Positions 25,183 through 36,023 of a DNA stretch of 64,000 nt are shown piece after piece. The stretch lies in NCBI GenBank assembly GCA_002197995.1, contig NGZR01000004.1, forward strand, positions 2,232,001 through 2,296,000. The letters are read 5' to 3'. Both the position numbers and the translations under genes were made by a program. The number at the start of each line of letters is the position of its first letter. Position 1 is the stretch's first letter. The notes below the pieces were generated by a model. That model made no database searches, was not told the origin of the DNA, and saw nothing but the letters and a program-made list of their open reading frames with translations. This stretch comes from Gaeumannomyces sp. JS-464. Its lineage: Eukaryota > Ascomycota > Sordariomycetes > Magnaporthales > Magnaporthaceae.

Positions 25183-27477
25183 ATGTCTGACATCGACGAT
25201 GATCTTCTCGCCCTCGCTGGCGGCGCGGTGTCGTCGGACGAGGAGGAGGCTGCGTCCAACCGGGGTCGGGGCCTGTCGCGGTCTCCACCGCCCGGGAAGA
25301 AAGACGCATCGGCCACAAAGGACGGTTCCGCGAAGAAGGCGAAGAAGCCCAAGGCTCGGGCAACGTCGGATGATTCAGAGGAGGAGGGTGAGGCGTAAGT
25401 ACCAGTACCTGGCTGCACACCAGCCAGTTTTCTTCGGGCCCATCATCCTCAGGCCGCCGTCACTCGCCCTTCCAGGTTCCCTCGTTTTCTTGTCGCCTTG
25501 CTTGCCCGAGCAGCAAACATCTTTTTGCCCCTCACTTTCCACGTTATTCTACTCTTTGTCTTCTTGTCCCTCTGCACACTATGCCATATATCTTTCACAT
25601 CCCAAATATTAAAGCTGCGACTGCGCTTGGGTCTGACCCAAGCTCGCCAGCACCGCATGCTGCCCAGTTGTTACTACCTGTCTGCCCATCAACACCAGCA
25701 ACAGCCCTAACGATGTCCTTGGCGCGTAGATCCTCTGCGCCGTCCAGCCCGCGATCCGAGCAGTCGGTGCCCATGGATGAGTCCGACTCAGACGATGATC
25801 GACGCCAGAGCAAGACCCGCGATGACGAAGAGGACAAATACCCCGTGGAGGGCATGTTCTTGAGCCATGCAGAGAAGGCCCATATTATGAGCCTGCGCGA
25901 GATCGAGCGTGAGGAGATCCTGGCGGAGCGTGCTCAGGAAAAGGAGAAGATGATCCAGAACCGCCTGCTGCGGCAGCTTGTCAGCAATAATGAGCTGCAA
26001 AAGAAGCGCACCGCCAGTTCCGCGGGTCTCGAAGACGACCGGCGCAAGACGTCCCGGGTGCGTACCAAGATCGGCGGCACCCGCGTGGGCGAGACGAACT
26101 CGGCCCTCGACACGCTCAAGAAGGCGAGGGCGGAGAAGAACGAGCGGACGCGCCGGCGGGAGGAGGACAAGGAGCGCCGCAAGGATAGGTCACCGTCGTT
26201 CCACGACGAGTTCGAGGATGACGGTGATGCCGACAGCGAGGTCGACTGGGCCGGACCGTCAAAGTCCAAGTCCAAGGACACCGAGCCCAAGAAGGAGGAC
26301 CTGCCGGCAGAACTGGACCACATACAGCGGGTCCGCCTGAGTCGCAACCGCTTTGGCCAGGTCTGCTTCCATCCCGGATTCGAGAGGGCCATGGTCGGCT
26401 GCTTCGTGCGCATATCCATCGGGCCCGATCGAGAGACGGGCGAGAACGTGTACCGAATGGCAGTTATCAAGGGTGAGCCTCACCCCCACGGCGCAATGTC
26501 GCCCAGCACGTCCGAGAATGCCCAACTGACATGCGACACCTTGACCGCACTCGGCAGGTATTGCCAAGGGGAAAGAATACGCGACCGATGGCGCACATGG
26601 TACCATTATCACGGACCAGTATGTCACCGCAGCACATGGAAAGGCCACTAGGGATTGGCCTTTCATCGCCTGCTCTAACTCGCCTTTCACTGAGGTAATT
26701 GCTTCCTGTTCGCGGTGATTCACGATCAGAAGAAGTTCCGTTTTGCTAATGCCAGCGGTTGCTCCTTTTTGACATTAGTCTGAATGGAGGAGATACAAGA
26801 ACACGTGCACGGCGGAAGGGGAGCCCCTCCCAACCGAGTCGAAAATTGAGGCAAAGGTGAAGGACATCAATGCGCTCTTGGCTCACGCATGGACCAACGA
26901 GGAGGTTTCTGAGAAGATCGAGAGGATCCGGAAGCTGAAGGCCCGATTCCAGGGCTACGACCGCATGGAGCTGGAGCAAGAAATTGCCGAGTCTCGTGCG
27001 GTGGGCAATGAAGATCGGGTCAGGGAGCTGCAAGAGAAGCTCGAGAGTCTCGAGACTCCGCGACTCGCCTTCAGGACGTCACTCACACAACACAAGAAGG
27101 CTGTCACTAGCTCCAACAACAGCGTGTCACAGCAGGAGCGGCTAGCGCAGCTCAACATCGAGAACCAGAAGCGCAACCGAGATGTGGTGCGCAAGGCGCA
27201 GCTCAAGGAGCGCACGTTCCACGAGCGCAAGCTAGAGCGCAGCCAGAGCCAGGCACAGTCGCCACAAAAGGCATCTGCCGGCGTGGACAGCGGATCGAGC
27301 ACGCCGGTGGACGGTACACCGAACCTTGGGGCACAGAAGCAAACGCTGCTCCCGCACCTAGCCAAGCTGCAGCAGAGCAGGGACAAGAAGGGCCTGCCAA
27401 CCATCCACAAGCCGCTGATGGACGACGACGTCATTGGAGCGCTCGATCTTGACATTGACGAGGACATCCTTGCGTGA
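25183..27477 (+). CDS. RTF1: Rtf1, Paf1-complex subunit (Plus-3 domain)
   Basis: Nuclear elongation factor that links the Paf1 complex to RNA polymerase II and promotes H2B ubiquitination. Exons 25183-25394, 25730-26472, 26558-26694 and 26779-27477. The first acceptor is chosen at 25729 because CTAAC lies 20 bases upstream and the join EEEGEA/SSAPSSPRSE keeps frame. The start MSDIDDDLLALAGG is typical. Then come an acidic Ser-rich region, a basic coiled coil (LREIEREEILAERAQEKEK), and the Plus-3 domain (IQRVRLSRNRFGQVCFHPGF, GCFVRISIG, YRMAVIKG/IAKGKEYA, SNSPFTE/SEWRRYK). A C-terminal helical region follows (VKDINALLAHAWTNEEVSEK; RLAQLNIENQKRNRDVVRKA), ending in an acidic tail. Intact frame throughout. 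Confidence 0.95.
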
Positions 27478-28356
27478 GCTGAGCAGACGAGCATGGGTTG
27501 GCGACCGAAGCTTCAAACAGAAAATTGAGTCAAAGAGAAGCAAGGAACAAGTTTCCAGGTTTCCAGATAGAGCGCTGCGGCTGGCTGTATACGTGGCCGA
27601 AGAGATGGTCCATGTATGTATCTAGAGCTAGACACGCCCAAGTCCGGATGCTTCGTGGCTTTGCACGCTATCAGACGGGGTGTGCGGCGTGACAGCGTGA
27701 CAGCTGACATTTAAAAGTCGTCAAGGGATCCACTGCTTTGCCGCCCCAGGAACGTTGGCAGATGGGAATATCTGCCAACTCTGGAGCTCAGGGGTTGACT
27801 GTGGGCGTTGCTCATGTTGTCTTCGGACGGCACTATAGACTTTTATTATAAAGATCACTATAACCTCAGTAGAAATAGGATAATATGGAGGCTGTTTGGC
27901 TACCTATTCGAACACATGTTGGCGCTCGATTGAGTTTCGAGTGTCGGATCTCGGGTGCCCGGAAGTCCCCGAGGTTACCCGTAGCGTGGGCGGTTGGCTG
28001 TGGCAAGGGGGCGTTCGGCTGGCAGGGATCTGCCACCTCGACGTCCCAATGCACCGGTGGGTGGGTAAGTGTGCGGGCCTCCCTGTCAGCTGCGATTCCG
28101 ATCAATGATAAATGAGAGAAAAAAAAATGATCGAAATGGATGGAGCTCCGAGACCTCGGCTTGGACTAATGCCCACTCAACAATTGACTCTCATATCGAT
28201 TGTTGGGAGCCGCAAAAGCGCGACACCGCCCTGAGCTTTGTCAGACCTCGTTTCGGTGCAATCTGGCCACGCGCACTGCAGACACAGGCTCAACTGCCCA
28301 AACCCGACTGACTCCCGCCTGCGCGACTGCAGGAGCATGCTGACGCCCCGAGCACC
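27478..28356. other. Intergenic region
   Basis: About 0.88 kb between two plus-strand genes. An A/T-rich patch lies near 27840-27890. No gene seen. Confidence 0.5.
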
Positions 28357-30519
28357 ATGAAAGTCGCCGCCCTCCGCCCGGCATCGCTGGGCCGTCTCAG
28401 TCCCCGGCCCCGGCCGCGTCTTGAGTGGACCTGCGCGGCGTGCCGAGGCCAGTCCCCCGGCGCCGGGAGCAGGCGAGCCCTGCAGACCATGGCCGTGGCC
28501 CCAGCAGCTCCCACTGCCAGGTCTTACGTCACCGCCGCCTCGTCCGTGTCGTCCTCGAAGCGCTCATTTTCGTCGCCGTCTGGGCCCGGGCCCACCCGCT
28601 CTTCTGGGAAGCAGCAGCAGCAGCAACAAGGGGAAGGCCCTCGCCAAAGATCACGACGCGGAGGCATGCTCCTGGCAACGACCGGTGGTGCTGCCAGCGT
28701 AGGGCTCCTGGCCTTCACCGATGACATCAAGCAGAGCTACGAAGTGGCCGAACGCTGCGCCAGGGTTGCCGTGGCGCTCTACACCAACATTCAAGAGTAT
28801 GCGCTCGCCCAGAAACCTTTCTCTCTGTTTCCTGTCGCGCCCACTGTGACCAGCCGAGACTGACCAACTGGCCACGTACACAGCTATCGCTCGACCCTGA
28901 AGCCCCGCGAAGAAGTTCAAGACCCTGACGAGTACAACAAAGAGCTGGGCGCTTGTCACAAACGATGCGCCGTCCGCACGCTCAGAGTCTTGGAGAAGAA
29001 TGGAGGCATATTCATCAAGCTCGGGCAGCATCTGGTACGGCCCCTTTCCCTCCTAATCCCTGTCACGGCGAACCCTGCGGCACTCGGTCTATACGGCACG
29101 GCACTAACGCATTCCATCACTACCACAGAGCGCTATGAACTACTCCTGCCTACCGAGTGGACCGAGACATTCATCCCGCTACAGGACAGGTGTCCCGTTT
29201 CGTCGTTCGAGTCCATTGAAGCCATGTTCCGGGCCGACACAGGCCAAGAGCTGTGGGACCACTTCTCCGAGTTCAGCCCCGAACCCATTGGAGCCGCCTC
29301 GCTGGCGCAGGTCCACCTGGCCACACTTAAAGACGGCGGTCGGCGCGTAGCCGTCAAGGTGCAGCACCCGGAGCTGGCGCAGTGGACGCAGCTGGACCTG
29401 GCCCTGACCCGCTACAGCTTTGACACGCTCAAGCGCTTCTTTCCCGAGTACGACCTGAGCTGGCTTTCCAACGAGATGGACCTGTCGCTTCCCCAGGAGC
29501 TCGACTTCACCCAGGAGGCCCTTAACGCTGACCGGGCGCGCGAGCACTTTGCGCGCGTGGCACGTCTGCCCCTCGTCATCCCTGAGGTTGTTTCCGCCAG
29601 GCAGCGGATCCTGGTCATGGCCAACGAGTCGGGCCACCGACTAGACGACCTTGAGTACCTCGACTCGGAAGGCATCGACCGTGACGAAGTCTCGGCCACG
29701 CTAGCGCACCTCTTCAACGAGATGATCTTTGGAGATGGTGCACCGCTACACTGCGACCCACACGGGGGCAACATCGCCATTCGCAAACGCGAGGGCGGCT
29801 CTCGCTGGGGACTCCGGCGCTTGCTCGGCCTTGGAGGCAGCAGGCGCAACTTCGAGGTCATACTGTATGACCACGGCCTCTACCGCGACATCCCCGTGGA
29901 CATCAGGCGCTCGTACGCCAAGATGTGGCTGGCCGTTGTCGAGGGCGACATGGAAGGTATGCGCAAGTGGGCGGGCGAGGTTGCGGGTGTAACAGACGAA
30001 ACGTTCCCGCTCTTCGCGTCTGCCATCACGGGCCGTGACTTTGGCATCCTCTCGGCGACGGCCTCGCCAGGCTCCTCGGACGCGCCATCAGGCTCGCTCA
30101 CAAGAGGCGTGATGGCGCCGCGGTCACTCGACGAGAAGCAGACGATGAGCGGGGCGTTGCAAGACGGGATGTTGGCGGATCTGGTGCAGCTCTTGGGCCG
30201 CGTCCCGCGCGTGATACTGCTCATCCTCAAGACCAATGACCTGACGCGCAGCCTAGACGAGAACCTGCAAACGCGACAGGGGCCAGTCCGGTCGTTCCTC
30301 ATTCTGGCCCGGTACTGCATGCGCACCGTTTTCCACGAGCGGCTCGAAGCTGTCCGCGAGAGGGGGTCTCTGTTCTGGCCGCCCAACGCCTTTAGCCTCC
30401 TGGCTGCCTGGGTCGACTTCCTCAAGGTTGAGCTCAAGCTGGAGGCGTTTGAGCTGTGGCTGTCGGTCAAGAGGACTGCTGGTCCGTGGCTGCGTGGTCC
30501 CGTTGCGATTACTGCATAG
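28357..30519 (+). CDS. MCP2: UbiB/ADCK1-type atypical kinase, mitochondrial (Mcp2/Cqd2-like)
   Basis: Atypical protein-kinase-like ATPase; the yeast relative acts at the mitochondrial inner membrane in lipid and coenzyme Q handling. Exons 28357-28796, 28884-29034 and 29129-30519. It has a long Arg/Ser-rich presequence with a short Gln run and a hydrophobic segment near residue 108 (MLLATTGGAASVGLLAF). UbiB signatures follow: GGIFIKLGQHLSAM (KxGQ), PIGAASLAQVHLA (Ala-rich loop), RRVAVKVQHP (Lys), LPQELDFTQEALNA, HCDPHGGNI (catalytic-loop-like) and LYDHGLY (metal-binding Asp). VILLILKTNDLTRSLDENL is close to the ADCK1 pattern. One missing C near 29143 breaks the frame between the AMNY and LLPTEWTETF parts. 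ADCK1-like rather than Coq8-like is an inference from these segments. Confidence 0.9.
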
Positions 30520-31500
30520 CCTGGATGCTATCAGGATAAACAAACGTCTTGTTTCAAAGACGGTTTATCATAATCATGGAAGGGCCAGGGCCCTCTCCTG
30601 TACACGTTATTGGTTGGTTTAGATGCCTATAGAGCTCAGTGCAGACCACATAGAGTCCAGCACCTGGTGCCCAAGGAAGACGAGACGGGACGTCTCTGTT
30701 CCTGGTGGACATGCATGTGTATATGACGCAATACGAAATACTAAATATAGACAGATGTTGCAAGCGGTCACCGCCAATTATTTTCCTTATTTCATGCGGC
30801 CGATGGACGACTAGCCAGGTTCACGGGACAGCGGGGAGCCCGTGTTGTCTCCACTTCAACAGTCCGAGCAGAGAAGAAAGTGCGAGAGTTCAAGCAGAAA
30901 TCTTGGTGCCTGCTGCCTGCGCCCCCTGGCCTCCTGGAGACGGCCTTGTTTTGCCTAGTCGCTGTTGATCGCATGGGCTGTGCGCCAGGGCTCCTGGAGG
31001 CCGGCTGTGCTGGCGTTTGATCCTGCGAAGCCAGGCATGGATGCCAACCCGCTGTTTGCTGTCAACCATACCCCTTGTTGTCTTCAAGTCTCTTGATTGG
31101 GGTCGAGCCATTTCTTTTGTTGACCTTGGCAATCGTTTCTCTCGCTTTTTAAATCTTCAGTGACCTTCTTGCATTCCCTTTTCCCATTTCCACGGCTTAA
31201 ACCAAGCGGCAGCATATATCCGTTCGGAACAGAGAACCCAGCCTATCCAACGAAACATTCGAATTGCCTCTTTGGGACGTGTAAGCACGCCCGCACCCAG
31301 CCAACTCGACAGCGCCGGCACCACCATCCAGTCGGCCAGTCAAAGCAAAAAGAGCAAATAAACAGCACAGAAAAGAAGCAGAAGCAGGGGTCGCCTTCTC
31401 CTAGCTTCTCAAGCGCGACCACCGAGCTTCGTCGTGGGCCGCTTGCACCAACCAAGACGCCACAGCACAAGCAAGTCCCACCCCAGCCGAACCGGTACCC
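30520..31500. other. Intergenic region, long leader of the next gene
   Basis: Just under 1 kb. The last 300 bases are C/A-rich and purine-poor in G, as in a fungal 5' leader. No gene seen. Confidence 0.5.
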
Positions 31501-32208
31501 ATGGCGAGTCAAACGCAGTCCAAGCCGCCCAGCTCAGGGCTTAGCACCGGGGGCATAATCGGCATAAGCATCGTGCTCGGGGGCGTCATACTCGTGCTGG
31601 CGGGATTGCTCTGGATGCGGCAGAGGAAGCGGCGCGCCCGGGCGGCCGCCGGCGGGCTCGAGGCGCACCCCCCGGGCGCGGCGAAACACCACCAGCAACA
31701 GCTCCCACCTGACAACAGCCCCTCGAACCCATCTGAGTTACCCGGCGGCGGTGCTCAGGGGTTCAGGGGTCCCCAGGCACCGCCGCCGCCGCCGAGCCAA
31801 TACCCCCATCCTCCTTCACCACTCCCACCGCATGGCGACTCTCACGGCGTGGGCCAGGGTCCTCAGGCGCCCCCGAGCCAGGGATACTATGCGCCAATCA
31901 AGGGACAAGACGCCGGTGGTAGCGCAGACCAGCGGCAGCAGCAGCAGCAGCAGCAGACAATCCACACATCGGCGAATATGGGCATATCTGCGCCACCCAA
32001 CCCGCACCAGGTCCGCGACAACGAAGCGGTTGAGCCGCCAACGCCGGTCTCGGGCCCGGTAGAGGTGCAGGCCGAGGACTGGCCCAGGCCGACCGGTGTG
32101 ATCCTGCCCCCGGAGCCAAAGAGCGCCCCGCCCCCGGAGCAAAAAAGTATACCACAGGAATTGTCAGCCGCCAGGCCGCAGCAGGACCGTCCGTTGCGGG
32201 AAAAGTGA
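31501..32208 (+). CDS. Single-pass membrane protein with Pro/Gln-rich cytosolic tail
   Basis: Intronless 235-residue frame. MASQTQSKPPSSGLSTGG leads into one clear transmembrane helix (IIGISIVLGGVILVLAGLLW, residues about 19-38), then a stop-transfer cluster RQRKRRAR. The rest is a low-complexity tail rich in Pro, Gln, Gly and Ser with PPPPPSQYPHPPSP and a Q7 run. The layout (short N-terminus, helix, positive cluster, disordered tail) fits a type I/III membrane protein with the tail in the cytosol. A missing upstream exon with a signal peptide or ectodomain cannot be excluded. I do not recognise a family; function unknown. Confidence 0.65.
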   Translation: MASQTQSKPPSSGLSTGGIIGISIVLGGVILVLAGLLWMRQRKRRARAAAGGLEAHPPGAAKHHQQQLPPDNSPSNPSELPGGGAQGFRGPQAPPPPPSQYPHPPSPLPPHGDSHGVGQGPQAPPSQGYYAPIKGQDAGGSADQRQQQQQQQTIHTSANMGISAPPNPHQVRDNEAVEPPTPVSGPVEVQAEDWPRPTGVILPPEPKSAPPPEQKSIPQELSAARPQQDRPLREK

Positions 32209-32417
32209 CTGCTCCTTGACAGGGGCATAGATACCCCGGTGTACATAAAAGGTTTTGCGCAACAAATTGTTGGCTTTTTGTCATTATTATATCAGTGTAC
32301 TTGCCCATTTTCAGGGCAATGGCGGGTATGCTTGAATTTAGCCTCGTTGCCACACGAGACAAAACAGTTACATGTAGGACTATTATATATAAGGAGCAAC
32401 TAAATATGCTACAGCTT

Positions 32418-33404
32418 TCACAGCTTATCTTCCACAGCCTGCAGCTCATCCACCAACGGCTTCCACTTCGCCCACTCGGCGTCGCCGTCGGGGAAGCCGC
32501 CGAACAGCGGCAGGCGGGTTCCGTCCGGGTCGCCGAAGCCGCGCAGGCGCGCCACGGCCTCCTTGACAGCGATAGTGCCAAAAGGGATTAATTTGGTGTA
32601 GAGGGCCGTGATTAGGTACTGCAGGCGCTTACGCTCGGCGTCCTCGGCGTCCGACGGGCGGACCAGGCCGGCCAGGCCGAAGAGGCGCACGACGGCCTTG
32701 GGGAAGAAGGCGGCGACGCCGTCGACCGCGCCCGCACCGCCCACGGCCACGACGGGCCACAGCTGCGAGCCCAGGCCGGTGAATACGGCGAACCCTTTCC
32801 GGTCCACGGCCGGGTTCAGCGCGATCTCGGCGTGGACGGGCAGGTCGGCGTACGAGAGCTTGCAGCCGACGATGTTGGGGTGCCTGGAGAGGGTCACAAA
32901 CGTGGACACGGCGACCCTGACGTTGTTGGACACGCCCGGGTAGTGGTAGATCATGATGGGCATGGGCGAGCGGTCGGCGACGGCGGTGAACCAGCGCACG
33001 ATGCCCTCCTGGCTCGCGGCGCCCGCGAAGTATCCGGGCACCAGGCACAGGCCGAACTGGCAGGCGGCCGAGGCGTGGGCGTCGCGCAGCTGCTCGACGA
33101 CCTCGTCGACGCTCTGGCTGGCGGTGCCGACGATGATGGGGTAGTCCTTGAACCCTTCGCGGTCGAGGGCCTGGCGCACGCCCGAAAGGACCTTTGTGCG
33201 CTCCTGGCTGGTCATGTGCACGGCCTCGCCCGTGCTTCCCAGGATGACAAGACCGTGAATGCCGGCGCGGGCGAGGTACAGCGAGTGGGCAACCTGAGCG
33301 TCAACGTCGACGGGGGCGGCGTAGTCGTTGTAGTCGGCGGCCTTTCGCGATGCGAAGAAAGTCGGCACCGGAGGGTAAATACCGGGGGCTGGAGGGGCGG
33401 CCAT
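32418..33404 (-). CDS. DapA/N-acetylneuraminate lyase-type aldolase
   Basis: Class I (Schiff-base) aldolase of the dihydrodipicolinate synthase superfamily. In filamentous fungi such proteins act on 2-keto-3-deoxy sugar acids or 4-hydroxy-2-oxoglutarate; the substrate here is not determined by sequence. 328 residues, intronless. The start at 33404 (MAAPPAPGIYPPVPTFF) puts the first barrel strand at the usual place; an in-frame upstream ATG at 33476 would add 24 unconvincing residues. Motifs: LVILGSTGEAVHMTSQER (GxTGE substrate loop), MIYHYPG (catalytic Tyr), and NIVGCKLSYAD (Schiff-base Lys). The C-terminal helical part ends KWKPLVDELQAVEDKL. Frame intact. Confidence 0.9.
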   Translation of the reverse strand: MAAPPAPGIYPPVPTFFASRKAADYNDYAAPVDVDAQVAHSLYLARAGIHGLVILGSTGEAVHMTSQERTKVLSGVRQALDREGFKDYPIIVGTASQSVDEVVEQLRDAHASAACQFGLCLVPGYFAGAASQEGIVRWFTAVADRSPMPIMIYHYPGVSNNVRVAVSTFVTLSRHPNIVGCKLSYADLPVHAEIALNPAVDRKGFAVFTGLGSQLWPVVAVGGAGAVDGVAAFFPKAVVRLFGLAGLVRPSDAEDAERKRLQYLITALYTKLIPFGTIAVKEAVARLRGFGDPDGTRLPLFGGFPDGDAEWAKWKPLVDELQAVEDKL

Positions 33405-34588
33405 TTTGGACAGAGGGTCAGTGTGCGGGTTGTTTTGCCATGTATTTACTGTATTTGCTGGTGGTCTAGTCTGCACCGGGGTGTGTCCACGAAGAGTTCA
33501 TGCCCACCTACCCTTATAGTCATACAACGCTTCGGGCCCGCCATGATGTCGTCGGAAACGCGGGGAAAGAGCGGGCGGCAGACAGAGTTCGGAAAACCAG
33601 CCGCCCCAGTCCAGCGATGCCTGCCCTGGGCCGATTTCCCAATCATCTTGCCTGTCCAGAAAACCCCGAGGGTCCACGTCCCGATCATCGGCAGCTGGCT
33701 GTCGGTCATTCGGGCCATTATTGCAGCGATCGTTCATTCCCTCATCCTTTCAATCCTTCCCCCATAAGCACCTGGGTTACATGTTCGGCAGTCAAGCCTA
33801 GATACCTACCTACCTAGTCAATCTGCAGGGCCGAGCTAGCTCAAGCTCTTTTGACGTCGGGCTTGCTCCCATCAATGTCTCGGGGCGGCTTCTCTTTTTA
33901 TTTTTTGTCGCCTGGGCTAGTGCATGCGGGGAACATGAACGGCTGGGCCAGCACGGGCAGGGGGCCTCTCACCCCTAAATTCAAGGCCGCCCGCCGTGGC
34001 GCGGCTAGCCCCAGGGCCTTCAGCCACTATCAAACACACCGACAGCCCAGGCCCGAGATGGAGGGGGGACATGCAGGTCGCTGGGCACAGACGCCTGGCC
34101 CAATGAGCGCAGAGCCTCCTCCAGCCCGGCCTCGCGGCGCCTGCGCGGCACTGCGGAACCGCCTTCCTTCTTGGAACCTTGCAGCCAGTGCCCGAGCCTG
34201 CGCTCTGCTCTCAATCGCTGTTGGTTGCCTGGGGCTGACCTTGGCCAACACTGATTGCTGCCGTGCTAGGATCGCCCAGGACCCCGCCACCAAATGCGGG
34301 TGCTTGCCGATCAAGTCGAGACCGGCCGCTGCATCATTCGATTCTTTGACGTGTCCTTGGCGTGGCTTTTTTTTTTCTCTCTTCCTGCAGGACGTGATTG
34401 AATAAAAAATCACCTACCGAACCAGCCGGCGTTTCGCAGCCTAGTAGAGGTCCCCTGAACCCTCCTGTTTCCTCCCTACCACCATTTATCGCATCGTCTC
34501 GCCCTGCAATTCGAATACCACAGACAGCTTTAACATCAACCAAGCGCACAACTACCTACCCGTCCATCATATCTATTGCGTGTCTATA
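33405..34588. other. Divergent intergenic region
   Basis: About 1.2 kb between the aldolase (-) and the oxygenase (+). It contains ACCTACCTACCTAG near 33802 and a T9 run near 34368. No supportable gene. Confidence 0.5.
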
Positions 34589-35811
34589 ATGTGGCTTAGC
34601 AAGGCCCTAAGCTTCTCTGCCGGCCGCGGCAGCGGTGCCGAGGACGACGATGAGGCCGATTCCTACGGCAAGACCCCTATAAAACCCAGCTACATATCCA
34701 ATGAAATAGCCATCCCCGATGACTTCCTGAGCGTCGCGTCCCCGCCGCCCGACGCCCGCCCCATCACCATGAAGCCCATCGACTTCGCCCAGACGGTGTT
34801 GCCAGAGTACAAGGGGTGCTACGCCGTCGTCCTGGACAACGTCCTGAGCCCCAGCGAGTGTCAGCAGCTGCTGCAGATGGCCGAGGACAGCGTGCCCGAG
34901 GCGGACCGCTCCGTGCGCAAGTCAAAAAAGAAGCAGTCACAGTCGCAACCACAGTCGCAATCGCAGCAGCAACAACAACAGGACCAAAGCGCCGCCCCAG
35001 AACCGTCCACGGCGCAGGACAAGGCCGCCCCGGATGAAGGGAACGACGAAGCAGAAGTGAAGGACCCCTGGCGTCCGGCCCTAGTCCACATAGGCGGCGG
35101 CTGGGAGGTGCGAGATAAGAAGTACCGCAACGGCGACCGTATAATCTGGGACCAGGAAGAAATCGTGAGCCGCCTCTGGGCCCGCCTCGCCCAGGCCCGG
35201 GGCTTGAAGATCGTCCTCGCCAAGGTCACCCCCAACAGCCGCGCCCTTCCGGCCCCCAGGCCCACGACCCGGGACCTCATCAACGCCAGGTGGGACTTCT
35301 TGAGGGTCAACAGGCGCATGCGCTTCCTCAAGTACCAGCCGGGCGGCTTTTTTAGGCGTATGTGATATACTCGCTGTCTTCCCCCCCAGCCCCGCCCGCC
35401 CTTGGCACTCTGCCACCATCGTCGTCCTTGTTATCGCCCTCCTATCTCCTGTCATGGACAGACTCCTGCTGACGCCTATAACCTTGTTTAGCCCACTGCG
35501 ACACCGCCTACAAGTCCCAAGAGGACGGCATGATACTGCAAAGCTGGTACACCGTCCATCTCTACCTAAACGACTCCAAGGCTGAGGCCGGCGACACCGC
35601 CGAACTAGAGGGCGGCGCAACCTGCTTCCTGTCGGCCGACTGCAAGAGGAAGATTGACATCAACCCAAAAGCCGGCCGCGTTCTCATCTTCCAACACGAG
35701 CGGTTATACCATTCGGGGGATGAGGTGAAGGCAGGAGTCAAGTACACCATGAGGACTGATATCGAGTATAAGATGGGCGGGTCGGAGGAGACTCCACCTT
35801 TTATACTGTGA
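34589..35811 (+). CDS. 2-oxoglutarate/Fe(II) dioxygenase, prolyl 4-hydroxylase type
   Basis: Oxygenase of the P4H-alpha-like fold; substrate unknown. Exons 34589-35357 and 35492-35811; the intron (GTATGT...TTTAG, branch CTGAC) joins GGFFR to PHCDTAYKSQEDG. Iron ligands are HCD at the exon 2 start (HxD) and a distal His in HERLYHSGDEV; Arg in KYTMRTDIEYK would bind 2-oxoglutarate. The N-terminal half has ECQQLLQMAEDS of the fold entry helix, interrupted by a Lys/Gln/Ser-rich insertion (about residues 111-160) before WEVRDKKYRNGDRIIWDQEE. No signal peptide, so cytosolic or nuclear is likely. Frame intact. Confidence 0.88.
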
Positions 35812-36023
35812 TCTTTCAGTTTGCTAGGATGTTCTGCACTTCTTTGAGTCAGGTTGCTTTACAGGGTTTGAAAGGTTTCTTCTGGTTGGCTTCCTCCACT
35901 TGCCCTTAATATCCCGCTCGGGGCTCCCATACTACCTACTTCAAAGCTCGACGGCTCGCGCGAATGCAATGCGAAAGCATCTCGGTGCACCCCTTTGTCC
36001 CACAGTGACTGTTGCACCGACCT

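Noticed and set aside
25388..25704. Alternative first intron of RTF1 (GTGAGG donor at 25388, acceptor at 25704)
   Set aside because: It keeps frame, but the GTAAGT donor at 25395 with CTAAC 20 bases before the acceptor at 25729 is a far better splice set and gives the expected acidic-to-Ser join.
32832..33767. 311-codon plus-strand frame
   Set aside because: Antisense to the DapA-type aldolase, whose catalytic motifs are clear.
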